Source: Macrostomum hystrix (lineage: Eukaryota; Platyhelminthes; Macrostomidae). Taken from it: a stretch of DNA of 64,000 nt. The stretch covers positions 16,992,501-17,056,500 of the forward strand of contig CATNEN010000001.1 of NCBI GenBank assembly GCA_950097015.1, read 5' to 3'. Position 1 is the stretch's first letter, and the number at the start of each line of letters is the position of its first letter. Position numbers and translations under genes: made by a program. The notes below the pieces were generated by a model that made no database searches, was not told the origin of the DNA, and saw only the letters and a program-made list of their open reading frames with translations. This document shows, one piece after another, positions 22,061-35,231 of the stretch.

Positions 22061-22720
22061 AAAACAGAAATTTTGAAATCTGAGATTTTTAAATCGGGGA
22101 TTTTGAAATCTGTGCTTTTTTAATCTGTGATTTTGAAACCTGGGATTTTGAATTCGGGGATTTTGAAACCTGGGATTTTGAAATCTGGGAGTTTGAAATC
22201 TGGGATTTTGAAATCTGGGAGTTTGAAATCTGGGAGCTTGAAATCGGGGATTTTGAAATCGGGGATTTTGAAATCGGGGATTTTGAAATCGTAGATTTTG
22301 AAATCGGGGATTTTGAAATCGGGGATTTTGAAATCTGGGAGTTTGAAATCTGGGAGTTTGAAATCTGGGATTTTGAAATCTGGGATTTTGAAATCCGTGA
22401 GTTTGAAATCTGGGAGTTTAAAGTCTGGGAGTTTAAAATCTGAGATTTTGACATTTGGGATTTTGAAATCTAGGAGTTTGAAACCTGGGAGTTTGAAATC
22501 GGGGATTTTGAAATCGGGGATTTTGAAATCTGTGCTTTTTTATCTGGGATTTTGAAATCGGGATTTTGAAATCTGGGAGTTTAAAATCTGGGAGTTTGAA
22601 ATCTGGGAGTTTGAAATCTGGGATTTTTAAATCTGGGATTTTTAAATATAAGATTTTGAAATATGGGATTCATAAATCTAGGATTTAGACTTCTGGGATT
22701 TTGAAGTTCTAAAGTCAGTA
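22061..22720 (+). repeat. 15-bp minisatellite, about 42 copies
   Basis: The unit is GGGATTTTGAAATCT, with variants GGGAGTTTG and AAATCGG. The internal GATTTTGAAATC is an imperfect inverted repeat (GATTT...AAATC). It degenerates at both ends. Confidence 0.96.
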
Positions 22721-23174
22721 AAGTCTTGGAGATCAGAATATCCCAGAACAATACCAAACAACTCGGTAAAAAATTAAATCCCATTTTAAACATTCCCAAA
22801 ACCCCTTGGCAACCATCCATCTTCTTATTTTCGATATTTATTCCCCAATCTAGTTCTTCTTAGCTTCCCAGTTGTGCCCGATTCCCAAAAAACCATCTGT
22901 GAATTTTACGGATCTGTGAAGGAAAAAAGATGGGTTTAAGAAATCTATTCTTAGATTTACAATGCTGGGCTGGTAGGAACTGCAAATAGAAAACTGGGCC
23001 ATGTGGAATACATGGCGTAGGACCGCCGCACACACTTTTGCAGCTTCGTTTCGTTGCTGATAAAACGAAGAACAAACAGCTCCTTGCAGGTCACATTTCC
23101 TGACCGAAAGATAGGAAATCTTAGCTTGTCCGGACACTAGCACTGGGCCACAAACACCTAGAAGCAGAGAATTG
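22721..23174. other. Short gene-free stretch between arrays
   Basis: Minus-strand frames of 71-97 codons exist here but show no domain, signal or splice support. Confidence 0.35.
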
Positions 23175-23175
23175 C

Positions 23176-23771
<596 letters not shown>

Positions 23772-24067
23772 ACGTACATATGTTTTTCTGTCTCTCTTTA
23801 CGATTTGCTGCCAACAATTTTTTCCGTCTCTACACGAAGAAACAGATCTGCGGCAAATTAAGACTTTTGTTTTTTGCCCCGAAAATCTTATTTACGACTT
23901 TTCGCCTGAACCATATATGGCCTGAAGGTGTATTGATTTAATCTTAATCTACGGATTTACTCATCAACAGTAGTATTAAGCTGCTACAAAATATCTGCTC
24001 CAAGATTATTGAGTTTGAGGCTCTTGCTTAGAGATTGTCACTGGGGTAATATATTTAGGAAAAGATA

Positions 24068-25052
24068 TAGAGACGAGAGGGGAGAGAAATGGGGAGAGGA
24101 GATAGGAGAGAGGAGAGAGGAGAGACGAGAGAGGAGAGAGGAGAGACGAGAGAGCAGAGAGGAGAGAGGAGAGAGGAGAGACGAGAGAGGAGAGAGGAGA
24201 GAGGAGAGAGGAGAGAGGAGACAGGAGAGAGGAGAGAGGAGAGAGGAGAGAGGAGAGAGGAGAGAGGAGAGGGAGAGAGGGAGAGAGAGAGCGGGAGAGA
24301 GGAGAGAGGACACTGCCCATTGAATTTCAAAAATCTAATGTTGGAATTGATTCCGATATGTATCGAAAAAATTGAAATCTGGATTCGAACCAAGGCAACT
24401 CCAGACGAGAGAATTGGAGAGAGGAGAGAAATGGGGAGAGAAGATAGGAGAGAGGAGAGACGAGAGATGAGAGAGGAGAGAGGAGAGAGGAGAGAGGAGA
24501 GAGGAGAGAGGAGAGAGGAGAGAGGAGAGGGAGAGAGGGAGAGAGAGAGCGGGAGAGAGGAGAGAGGACACTGCCCATTGAATTTCAAAAATCTAATGTT
24601 GGAATTGATTCCGATATGTATCGAAAAAATTGAAATCTGGATTCGAACCAAGGCAACTCCAGACGAGAGAATTGGAGAGAGGAGATAGGAGAGAGGAGAG
24701 ACGAGAGAGGAGAGAGGAGAGAGGAGAGAGGAGAGACGAGAGAGGAGATAGGAGAGAGGAGAGAGGAGATAGGAGAGAGGAGAGACGAGAGAGGAGAGAG
24801 GAGAGAGGAGAGAGGAGAGAGGAGAGAGGAGATAGGAGAGAGGAGAGACGAGAGAGGAGAGAGGAGAGAGGAGAGAGGAGAGAGGAGAGAGGAGAGAGGA
24901 GAGAGGAGAGAGGAGAGAGGAGAGAGGAGAGAGGAGAGAGGAGATAGGAGAGAGGAGAGAGGAGAGAGGAGAGAGGAGATAGGAGAGAGGAGATAGGAGA
25001 GAGGAGAGAGGAGAGAGGAGAGAGGAGATAGGAGAGAGGAGAGAGGAGAGAG
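24068..25052 (+). repeat. Purine (GAGAGGA)n tract with a duplicated unique insert
   Basis: GAGAGGA and GAGACGA heptamers run for about 1 kb. The same 108-bp unique sequence (starting ACACTGCCCATTGAATTTCA) sits at 24309-24417 and 24567-24675. The array and its insert were therefore duplicated together. Confidence 0.97.
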
Positions 25053-25645
25053 GCTAGTGGATTGTGAAGAAAGGAGATGGTAACTAGAGATACACCATGA
25101 GAATTTGTAAGATATACTTTTTCTTCCCTGTAAGAGTAGAAAAGATAAATTTTTAATTTATTAGAAGCTTCTGAAATATAATTTCTGCAACTGTAACTCC
25201 ATAGTATAGATTGGCAGTTGCTATGCGCCGAGCATAGCATAGCAACCACCGAAAGCTACACAGCCAAAGAAGTGGACGCGAGCACTTGACCTATGCATTC
25301 TAGTTAGATTTCTAAAATTAGATAAGTACTACTCAACACTTATTCTGCTCATGGATCCATGAAATTTAATTTGATTTCTTACCCACACCACCTAAGATCT
25401 TCATACAGTTTTTATCAACAGCCAGGCAGGCTTAGTTTTCACAACTCGATCGCTACTGTAGAACAAAGAGCAACCACCGTGCAGATGAGATAAGACTGCG
25501 TTGGGAGAATTTAGATTTTTTTCTTTGTGGAAACGAAATTTCTATCCAGTTTAAGGGGCTTCTACGCTGTATACTATATATGTATAATATGCCTATACAA
25601 CATGACTAGTATCCCCCACAACCCGACCCCATGGCCACTATCAGC
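25053..25645. other. Gene-free stretch
   Basis: Nothing recognised. An inverted repeat TTGCTATGCGCCGAGCATAGCATAG-like (25218-25244) can form a short hairpin. Confidence 0.35.
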
Positions 25646-26803
25646 ACCTCACCACTGTCTCATTTCTCCCCTGTCTCATTTCTCCCCTGTCTCATCTCTC
25701 TCCTGTCTCATTTCTCCCCTGTCTCATCTCTCCCCTGTCTCATCACTCCCCTGTTTCATCTCTCCCCTGTCTCATCTCTCCCCTGTCTCATCTCTCCCCT
25801 GTCTCATCTCTCACCTGTTTCATCTCTCCCCTGTCTCATCTCTTCCCTGTTTCATCTCTCACCTGTCTCATCTCTCCCCTGTCTCATCTCTCCCCTGTCT
25901 CATCACTCCCCTGTTTCATCTCTCCCCTGTCTCATCTCTCACCTGTTTCATCTCTCCCCTGTCTCATCTCTCCCCTGTCTCATCTCTCACCTGTTTCATC
26001 TCTCCCCTGTCTCATCTCTCCCCTGTCTCATCTCTCTCCTGTCTCATTTCTCCCCTGTCTCATCTCTCCCCTGTCTCATCACTCCCCTGTTTCATCTCTC
26101 CCCTGTCTCATCTCTCACCTGTTTCATCTCTCCCCTGTCTCATCTCTCCCCTGTCTCATCTCTCACCTGTTTCATCTCTCCCCTGTCTCATCTCTCCCCT
26201 GTCTCATCACTCCCCTGTTTCATCTCTCCCCTGTCTCATCTCTCACCTGTTTCATCTCTCCCCTGTCTCATCTCTCCCCTGTCTCATCTCTCACCTGTTT
26301 CATCTCTCCCCTGTCTCATCTCTCCCCTGTCTCATCACTCCCCTGTTTCATCTCTCCCCTGTCTCATCTCTCACCTGTTTCATCTCTCCCCTGTCTCATC
26401 TCTCACCTGTTTCATCTCTCCCCTGTCTCATCACTCCCCTGTTTCATCTCTCCCCTGTCTCATCTCTCACCTGTTTCATCTCTCCCCTGTCTCATCTCTC
26501 CCCTGTCTCATCACTCCCCTGTCTCATCACTCCTCTGTTTCATCTCTCCCCTGTCTCATCTCTCCCCTGTCTCATCTCTCACCTGTCTCATCTCTCCCCT
26601 GTCTCATCTCTCCCCTGTCTCATCACTCCCCTGTTTCATCTCTCCCCTGTCTCATCTCTCACCTGTTTCATCTCTCCCCTGTCTCATCTCTCCCCTGTCT
26701 CATCTCTCACCTGTTTCATCTCTCCCCTGTCTCATCACTCCCCTGTTTCATCTCTCCCCTGTCTCATCACTCCCCTGTCTCATCTCTCCCCTGTCTCATC
26801 TCA
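25646..26803 (+). repeat. 16-bp minisatellite, about 72 copies
   Basis: The unit is TCTCCCCTGTCTCATC. Variants TCTCACCTGTTTCATC and ACTCCCCTGT recur in fixed order, giving a higher-order pattern of several units. The A-variant contains CTCACCTG, the reverse complement of a consensus splice donor (CAGGTGAG). Confidence 0.97.
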
Positions 26804-27199
26804 GCAATCTCTAATGTGCTCTATTTTCAATTAGTTTTCCAAAATTAGAACACATTTTAAGAAAGAAGATTGTGAGAATCTTCATCAGAGTAATTGAATT
26901 CGAAGTAATTTCCTTACGATGTTTGCTTGCTTGCGAGAATGCAGAAAGGGACTCGCCGCTTTGCAATTAGCAATGGCGCTTTTGATTATCCTAATGAGGC
27001 CCTGTTGACAGCCTGTGTTAGCTGTCATTCTGATCTTGAAGCTAGCATAGAAACAGGACAGGCTATTGTCTGTGCTTGAGATATTAGCGAGTGGATATTT
27101 ATTCACATCCGACTCGAATCTTGAAAACAAGATATTAAAAACGCGTACAGAACCTATTACTGACTTGAACACATTAGATTATTGTCTTGTACACACCGG

Positions 27200-27470
27200 A
27201 TACTTATATTCTACTCACCCAATTCTAATCTTTTACTCACCCAATTCTAATCTTGTACTCACCCAATTCTAATCTTGTACTCACCCAATTCTAATCTTGT
27301 ACTCACCCAATTCTAATCTTGTACTCACCCAATTCTAATCTTTTACTCACCCAATTCTAATCTTGTACTCACCCAATTCTAATCTTGTACTCACCCAATT
27401 CTAATCTTGTACTCACCCAATTCTAATCTTGTACTCACCCAATTCTAATCTTGTACTCACCCAATTCTAA
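27200..27470 (+). repeat. 22-bp minisatellite A
   Basis: About 12 copies of ACTCACCCAATTCTAATCTT followed by GT or TT. Confidence 0.95.
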
Positions 27471-27599
27471 CCTACTAAATGCTCGGTTCTAATCTGGTAA
27501 TTGTAATCTAATTCTATTCTAATCACACCCAATTATTATCTGGTACATACCATATTCTAAGCTGGTACATACACCAGATTTTAATATTGTACATACATA

Positions 27600-27890
27600 A
27601 TTCAAATATAATACACACCCGATTATAATCTAGTACACATTCGATTATAATCTGGTACACATTCGATTATAACCTGGTACACACCCGATTCTAATCTGGT
27701 ACACATTCGATTCTAATCTGGTACACACTCGATTCTGATCTGGTACACATTCGATTCTAATCTGGTACACACCGGATTCTAATCTGGTACACACCTCATT
27801 CTTATCTGGTACACACTCGATTCTGATCTGGTACACATTCGATTCTAATCTGGTACACATTCGATTCTAATCTGGTACGCACCGGATGCC
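27600..27890 (+). repeat. 22-bp minisatellite B
   Basis: About 13 copies of TACACATTCGATTCTAATCT followed by GG. It shares ATTCTAATCT with array A, and the segment between them (27480-27600) has intermediate forms. The two are probably diverged parts of one original array. Confidence 0.93.
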
Positions 27891-29204
27891 CTAAATGTAC
27901 TTTTGAGTTTTATTAAAACTTCATTGATATGGGAAAATATTTAATCTTTCTGTGTCTAACAGAAAAATTCGCTTAAGTGACCTTGGCCTCAATGTTGATG
28001 AAAACTTGCATGTTGAGTTTTAGCTTCGATTTTTGAGTCTAGAATTGTCGCAAATCAGAGAATGCCCGACAGAAACTTCGCCCAGTTGAAGTAACCGATC
28101 CAGGGCTTGCTCTCTGTGATTGATCGCTTATATAGAGGAGTCAGAAATCAACAAGAGAAATGCAAATAAGAGAATAGGAGAGGAAAGAAGGGCCTGAATG
28201 GAAAATAGGCATGGAAGATTAGTTTGTTAGAATGGGATGAAAATGTGGAATTAACTGATTCAGTTCTAAAGTCTCCCAAAGGCAATAACAAACGATAATT
28301 ATAACAAACGATATTACGCTCGTAGCATGCAGGATAATACAAAAATTCAGAGTTAGTGCACTTAACTTACTTTCTTAGAAAAAACATGCCGATTTTTGTA
28401 ATCACTAAAATATCCCACTTGCTCAGAGCTTTAAAAAAGAAGACAATGGTATTTGAATTTTTTTATTAATAATATTTTGCATTTTTCGCTTATATTCAGT
28501 TTATTAAAAAATTATACTACACCAAATATTTTGTTATTTCGTGTCAATCCGTTTCTTGTTTTAGGCACACATTTTTTAATTATAATAATAGATTATAATT
28601 TATTAATTTATTAATGTATTTATTAATTTATAATTTATATAATTTATTAATATGATAATAAAATTAATCATAGCTAGATTAATAGATTATAATTATGAAT
28701 TTAGATTCATAATGTATTACAATTTTCATTATTATTATTATTATATTAATGTTCTACTTTTTACTTTAGTCGTACGAAGTATTAAAATTGTTTATCAACT
28801 AACCGAATTTCTACAGTTGATATTTAACAGAATCAAAATTTTCCAATTTCATTAGGAGTTGAGCTTTAAATAACAGAGTGTCATCTTGCAAGCCTTGGCT
28901 GCTGTCGAGTAGACATTAAATTATTCACGAATGAGAAGTCTCCGGTCCTCCAGTGAATTAAAACTGACAGTTATGGGGGATTTCCTTCGACAACACGTCG
29001 GAAAGTTTCTTATTTTTTCCTAAGATATTCTGGTCAAGTTCGGATGCAATCAAATCTAAGAGCTTCTACTGTGAAACTCATGCGCCAGAAGGGTTCCTGG
29101 ATGATTTTAGAAGCGCTTAGATTGTTTCATAAGTGTTAAAACAATTTCAAATAGGCTGGAAGGATTTAGCTCGTGTCTAAATGGTTGCAGTTGCTTTAAA
29201 GGAA
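27891..29204. other. AT-rich gene-free stretch
   Basis: Positions 28580-28750 are almost pure A/T with TTATTAAT repeats. No gene recognised. Confidence 0.4.
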
Positions 29205-29640
29205 TGAAATGGGTTCAGAAGGTTAAATGGGTTCTGAAGGTTTCCGAGGGGTTTGGAAGGGTACGAAGGTGTTTTAAAGGCTTTAAATTGTTCAAAGTGG
29301 TTCAAAAGGGTTCAAAGGGTTCAGAAGGGTTTAAAGTGGTTATGAAGGTTCAAAGGGGTTATGAAGGGGTTCAAAGGAGTTATGAAGGGGTTCAAAGGGG
29401 TTATGATCGGGTCCAAAGGACTTTAAAAGGGTTCAAAAAGGCTTGGATGGGGTTCAAAGGGGTTTGGAAGGTTTCGAAGGGGATCAGAAAGGTTCAAAGG
29501 GGTTCAGAAGGATTCAAAGTGGTTATGAAGGCTCAAAGGGGGTTATGAAGGGTTCAAAGGGGTTCAGAAAGGTTTTAAGGGGCTCAGAAGGGTTTAAAGG
29601 GGGTTCAGAAGGTTTTCGAGTGTTTCAGAAAGGACTGATA
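29205..29640 (+). repeat. Degenerate purine-rich repeat
   Basis: Diverged copies of GGTTCAAAGGGGTTATGAAG and shorter GGTTCAGAAG forms, about 11-12 bp periodic. Confidence 0.85.
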
Positions 29641-30305
29641 ATGGTAAAATTGTATTTGCACGCGAGGGGGCCGCATGCATAAAATCCATAGTTTTAAGCA
29701 TGCACGCCAGATTTTGTTGTCCAATTGAGAGGCCTACCTTGAGCCGTGCAGTTGAGTTAGCTATTCGAATCGATGCTGAAGTGGATATCGGATGCCTGAG
29801 CACTCGACTGAGTCTCGGAACTGTTACAGGACAGAGTGGCTATTAAGCTTCGCTGGGAATGTCTTTCAATCTGTCCCGGTTTGTTTTATCTTTTTAGACT
29901 CTGAAACGTCTTCGAGTGGAAAATATGTCCGACAGAATTGAGTGCAGCACACCTGACTATTCACTGGGGGGAGGGGGAGTGGGCGGAGAGTCCTGCTTCT
30001 GGAATTCGGGAGAAAAATGATGGGGACAATGTGGAAACTGCAACACTGAAGCTTGTTTGAAAAATATCATTGGGAAATTCAACGATTCAAGCCGTTTATA
30101 GCAGCGAGTGATGGGCCTTTATCCTGGCTCTTTGCGGACAGGGCAAGAACAGGCAGATAGCAGAGAGAGGCGAATGGGAAGACATTTGACCAGGACGAAA
30201 TCAGCCAATCAGCGTGAAGCAGCTGCCCGCTGGGATTGGAAAATCCCCAAATATGAATCTGGAAACAGGGACAAGATTGTCACGCGTACAATCTGTTGAC
30301 AATGG
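29641..30305. other. Gene-free stretch
   Basis: Nothing recognised. Confidence 0.35.
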
Positions 30306-30530
30306 GTTGTGAGTGACTTCAGACAGCCTGAAGGACATGACTTCAGACAGCCTGAAGGACATGACTTCAGACAGCCTGATTGACATGACTTCAGACAGCC
30401 TGAAGGACATGACTTCAGACAGCCTGATTGACATGACTTCAGACAGCCTGGAGGACATGACTTCAGACAGCCTGAAGGACATGACTTCAGACAGCCTGAA
30501 GGACATGCCATCAGACAGCCTGATTGACAA
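30306..30530 (+). repeat. 24-bp minisatellite with an inverted repeat in each unit
   Basis: About nine copies of ACTTCAGACAGCCTGAAGGA plus CATG. CTTCAG and CTGAAG in each unit form a 6-bp stem with a 5-nt loop. Some copies replace AAG by ATT and so lose the stem. Confidence 0.95.
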
Positions 30531-31154
30531 TGGGATGTGTGAATGAGGTTATTCAGAACCATTAAATGAGTTCAGATGAATCCAGCCTTGAGTTGTATTT
30601 TGGCTAGTGTCCCATTTTCGCAGCATTATCCTTAATCCCTGGTTCATTCTGTCCAATTTTTTGCTTATTACGGTGATACGCACTAATGGCCTTTTTATCC
30701 ACACTGCCTTCGGTGACAGTTCTTTTCAGCTTTCAACTTCGAAGCTATTTTTATTCCCTCCTTCGGCTTGATTGAATTTCATTCAATACAGAGGCGAACA
30801 CCCACCCCCTCATTATCAATTTCATTCACTAGCCAATCCATTACGAGATACATCAATACCCGCATAGCAACTGTCTGCGCCTAATTACCCCCGATGCGGC
30901 CATTGTGAGTGAGGCTTTCACAGTTTAGGTTTAAAATTAAATAAAATATACTCATGTAACCTCGCATGCAAATAAACGAGCAAGTTCTTATGTAGAAATG
31001 CTAATAATACCAATAGTACTGTTTTTATTATTGAATTGCGTCTGATTTTTTTCTAGGAATCGTTCTTGTGACTCTCTGTCACATTCTGTCTTTGTTGTGT
31101 TAATAAGATAGTCAATTAGCCTGGCATGTAGTCGATTTACCTAACAAAATAGTA
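30531..31154. other. Gene-free stretch
   Basis: Nothing recognised. Confidence 0.35.
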
Positions 31155-32778
31155 TATTTTTACAGCTATTCAGTGTGTCTAACAGCTGTTCAGTGTGTCT
31201 AACAGCTGTTCAGTGTGTCTAACAGCTGTTCAGTGTGTCTAACAGCTGTTCAGTGTGTGTGTCTAACAGCTTTTCAGTGTGTCTAACAGCTGTTCAGTGT
31301 GTCTAACAGCTGTTCAGTGTGTCTAACAGCTGTTCAGTGTGTCTAACAGCTGTTCAGTGTGTCTAACAGCTGTTCAGTGTGTGTGTCTAACAGTTATTCA
31401 GTGTGTCTAACAGCTTCAGTGTGTCTAACAGCTTTTCAGTGTGTCTAACAGCTGTTCAGTGTGTCTAACAGCTATTCAGTGTGTCTAACTGCCAATCGAT
31501 TTGTCTAACAGCTATTCAGTGTGTCTAACAGCTGTTCAGTGTGTCTAACAGCTGTTCAGTGTGTGTGTCTAACAGCTTTTCAGTGTGTCTAACAGCTGTT
31601 CAGTGTGTCTAACAGCTGTTCAGTGTGTGTGTCTAACAGCTTTTCAGTGTGTCTAACAGCTGTTCAGTGTGTCTAACAGCTGTTCAGTGTGTGTGTCTAA
31701 CAGCTTTTCAGTGTGTCTAACAGCTGTTCAGTGTGTCTAACAGCTGTTCAGTGTGTCTAACAGCTGTTCAGTGTGTCTAACAGCTGTTCAGTGTGTCTAA
31801 CAGTTATTCAGTGTGTCTAACAGCTATTCAGTGTGTCTAACAGCTTTTCAGTGTGTCTAACAGCTGTTCAGTGTGTCTAACAGCTGTTCAGTGTGTCTAA
31901 CAGCTGTTCAGTGTGTCTAACAGCTGTTCAGTGTGTCTAACAGCTGTTCAGTGTGTCTAACAGCTATTCAGTGTGTCTAACAGCTATTCAGTGTGTCTGA
32001 CACCTATTCAGTGTGTCTAACTGCCAATCGATTTGTCTAACAGCTATTCAGTGTGTCTAACAGCTGTTCAGTGTGTCTAACAGCTGTTCAGTGTGTGTGT
32101 CTAACAGCTTTTCAGTGTGTCTAACAGCTGTTCAGTGTGTCTAACAGCTGTTCAGTGTGTCTAACAGCTGTTCAGTGTGTCTAACAGCTGTTCAGTGTGT
32201 CTAACAGTTATTCAGTGTGTCTAACAGCTATTCAGTGTGTCTAACAGCTTTTCAGTGTGTCTAACAGCTGTTCAGTGTGTCTAACAGCTGTTCAGTGTGT
32301 CTAACAGCTGTTCAGTGTGTCTAACAGCTGTTCAGTGTGTCTAACAGCTGTTCAGTGTGTCTAACAGCTATTCAGTGTGTCTAACAGCTATTCAGTGTGT
32401 CTGACACCTATTCAGTGTGTCTAACAGCTGTTCAGTGTGTCTAACAGCTATTCAGTGTGTCTAACAGCTTTTCAGTGTGTCTAACAGCTATTCAGTGTGT
32501 CTAACAGCTTTTCAGTGTGTCTAACAGCTGTTCAGTGTGTCTAACAGCTGTTCAGTGTGTCTAACAGCTATTCAGTGTGTCTAACAGCTGTTCAGTGTGT
32601 CTAACAGCTGTTCAGTGTGTCTAACAGCTGTTCAGTGTGTCTAACAGCTGTTCAGTGTGTCTAACAGCTGTTCAGTGTGTCTAACAGCTGTTCAGTGTGT
32701 CTAACAGCTATTCAGTGTGTCTAACAGCTATTCAGTGTGTCTAACTGCCAATCGATTTGTCTAACAGCAATCCAATGT
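31155..32778 (+). repeat. 20-bp minisatellite, about 80 copies, with higher-order structure
   Basis: The unit is CTAACAGCTGTTCAGTGTGT. Its core AACAGCTGTT is a perfect 10-bp palindrome and an E-box (CAGCTG). Variant units (CTAACTGCCAATCGATTTGT; CTGACACCTATTCAGTGTGT; GTGTGTGT extensions) recur at long intervals, showing block duplication of several hundred bp. Confidence 0.98.
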
Positions 32779-35231
32779 AGCTAACAGCTATTGTTAGTTG
32801 TCTAAGAGCTAGTGGTTGCAGTTTTTCTTGGTTCTATTCAGCTACATCGTCAACTATAACAAAATTTGTGCAACAGAGGTTTAAAATTTCGTATATCCTT
32901 GCAGTTCTGAACAAATACTCACGTTATAATTGGATCTCTGTGTCAAAGAGTTGCAAGCAGATACACACAAACGAATAAGTGTGGTTAATAAGAATGAGCA
33001 AAAAAAATTTGGCACGCAAAAGCACAATGCCCCAATCTTTGTGGCCCTTTTCATGAGTTGATAGTATCAAAAAAGCGACTTAGCTCATTAGTATTTTATC
33101 CCAAAGCCATTTTCCTAAAACATGTTTCTCGCACTTTACTGTAGGCAAGATCTACTGCGTAAAACGAGAAGAATCTAGTTGCGAAACTCTGATGTGTCTA
33201 CTTGTAAGTAGAATTTGCAATAAATATTAACTTTTTTACATAATAAATTTTCATATGAAATATGAAAATACATTATTCATACTGTATATTATATGAAATA
33301 CTGTATATTGGTATTTCGTTTCAGTTATTGTTATACAATCTGTTAAGTGGTTCATTTGGCGCTTTTGTAGCTTTTATAGCTTTTCTTTTAGCAAATGTAA
33401 CTTGTAATTTATTAGAAAAATAAGAATATAACTATTTAAAAAATAGATGTCTTTTTAGTATTTAGTTTAATACGATGTTTTTTAATTTTTATAGTAATTA
33501 TAAATATAAAAATATATATATATCAAGGAGCACGAGCTGAAATAGAACAGGAAACCTCGTTTCTTGGAAAATTTATTAAAGGCAGATTTTCACGGAAAAT
33601 GCACTAGCGAAATAGGAACTTTTCACGCTTCTCACATTGAAGTGTTAAAACTTTTTATTGGAAACAGATCAAATGCTGTTCTTTTGATATAACTTCCGAA
33701 AAAACAAAACAACATTACTAAATTTTCCACGAAAGGAAGTGTCCCGTTTGTTCTTCTAGTGGTCATTTTATAATATATAATATACTGCATATACGCTAAT
33801 AGTATAACTTACCTGTGTTACAATTGGCTTTAAGAAAATCCAATTGAAAATATAAATAATTGAAGTTAAACAATATCTATTTTTGAAACAATATTTAAAA
33901 TGTTGAATAAGTGTTGCGTAATTAATGTGTTTGTACTTATATATTTCAAACCTGTAATAGTTGTTTTCGCATAGTTAAAGAATTAAAACAAAAGTAACGA
34001 ATGAGAAAATGACATAAAAGTTGTTTTTCTTACTCAGATGCAAAAAAAACATTTCAAATGGGAAATAAAAGTTGTAGCACAGCAAAGCAATATTATTAAA
34101 TGTGTACCATTTTTTCACACAGAAGAGCAATTTTAAACAAATTAAATATAATATATTTAATCTTACACAACCTAACCTTGCGAATGAACAAATACACAGA
34201 TAAGCTTTTAACATTGTTATATAATTTTTGTTTATCTGAAATATATATCGTTTTAACTAATGAAAAAGAGTTTCGCAGATAAAAATAGAAATAAATATGC
34301 ATGAGTTAACAAGAGACAGACATGATATTTCTGAAACATTGTACAAAATGTGTACCATATAAATTAGTCTCTCTGAGTATTTTGACAAGAAATTATCACA
34401 CAATACTACTTAGTAGCTACTGACAGAATGTAAGTAAGTAGGTAATTAAAAAAACGAAAAAGCTGAACGGATAAGTAATGACTGCAGCAATGAGTTAAAA
34501 AATGTTTCAATTATTGCAACAAAAACGGACTAAAATATAAAGATTTTATCATAAGTGTAAGTTGGATGTCTACCGAAATTTATATTCTAAAATAGAATAG
34601 GAAATGGTTAGCAAAAGTAGATAAATAGACAGAAAAAATTAGCATTGAGATAAAATGTTTAGTGCCGATTAGTAAAAAAGCTAATGAACAAAACAAACTG
34701 AAAATGCAATAACAAAAGAGAAAAGCAAAAAAGAGTTAAAACAAATCTCTAAAAATTTCCAAAGAAACACGCGATTGTTTTGATAAAATAGAAAAGCTCC
34801 AAGGAAAAATAATGTACACAAAACTAAGATGCCTACTGACTAGTAGAGTAGTGAGAAAAGTCAACGACTTTTTAATTATAGTTAAGAAATTCGTTCCCAC
34901 AATCACAATCAACAAGCAAAAACAAATAACGATATAATACTAAAATATTAGGAAACAAGACAGCACTTTCTAGCTTAGCTTTTGGAGTACTTATCAAAGA
35001 TAACTTTATAACAAAACAATGAAAATATTTTACACAGACAATAAATATTTTTCAAATGGCTAAATAGTTTGATAAATATTTTGAGCATTTAACTTTAATA
35101 ATCGTTAAATATTATGACGAAAAAACTACTAAAACTTGACTACAACCAACTTTTATTGCTGTAAGATTTTTGTTTTACTCAGCGGGCACGACCAAACAAA
35201 AGTACAAAAAATAGCCAAAACGGTTGCCAAG
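32779..35231. other. AT-rich gene-free stretch
   Basis: About 2.4 kb, mostly A/T, with no recognisable gene, RNA or transposon. The last 80 bp are the 3' UTR of the calcium-channel gene. Confidence 0.45.
35152..35157 (-). terminator. Poly(A) signal of the CACNB gene
   Basis: Minus-strand AATAAA about 75 bp past the stop codon at 35232. Confidence 0.5.
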
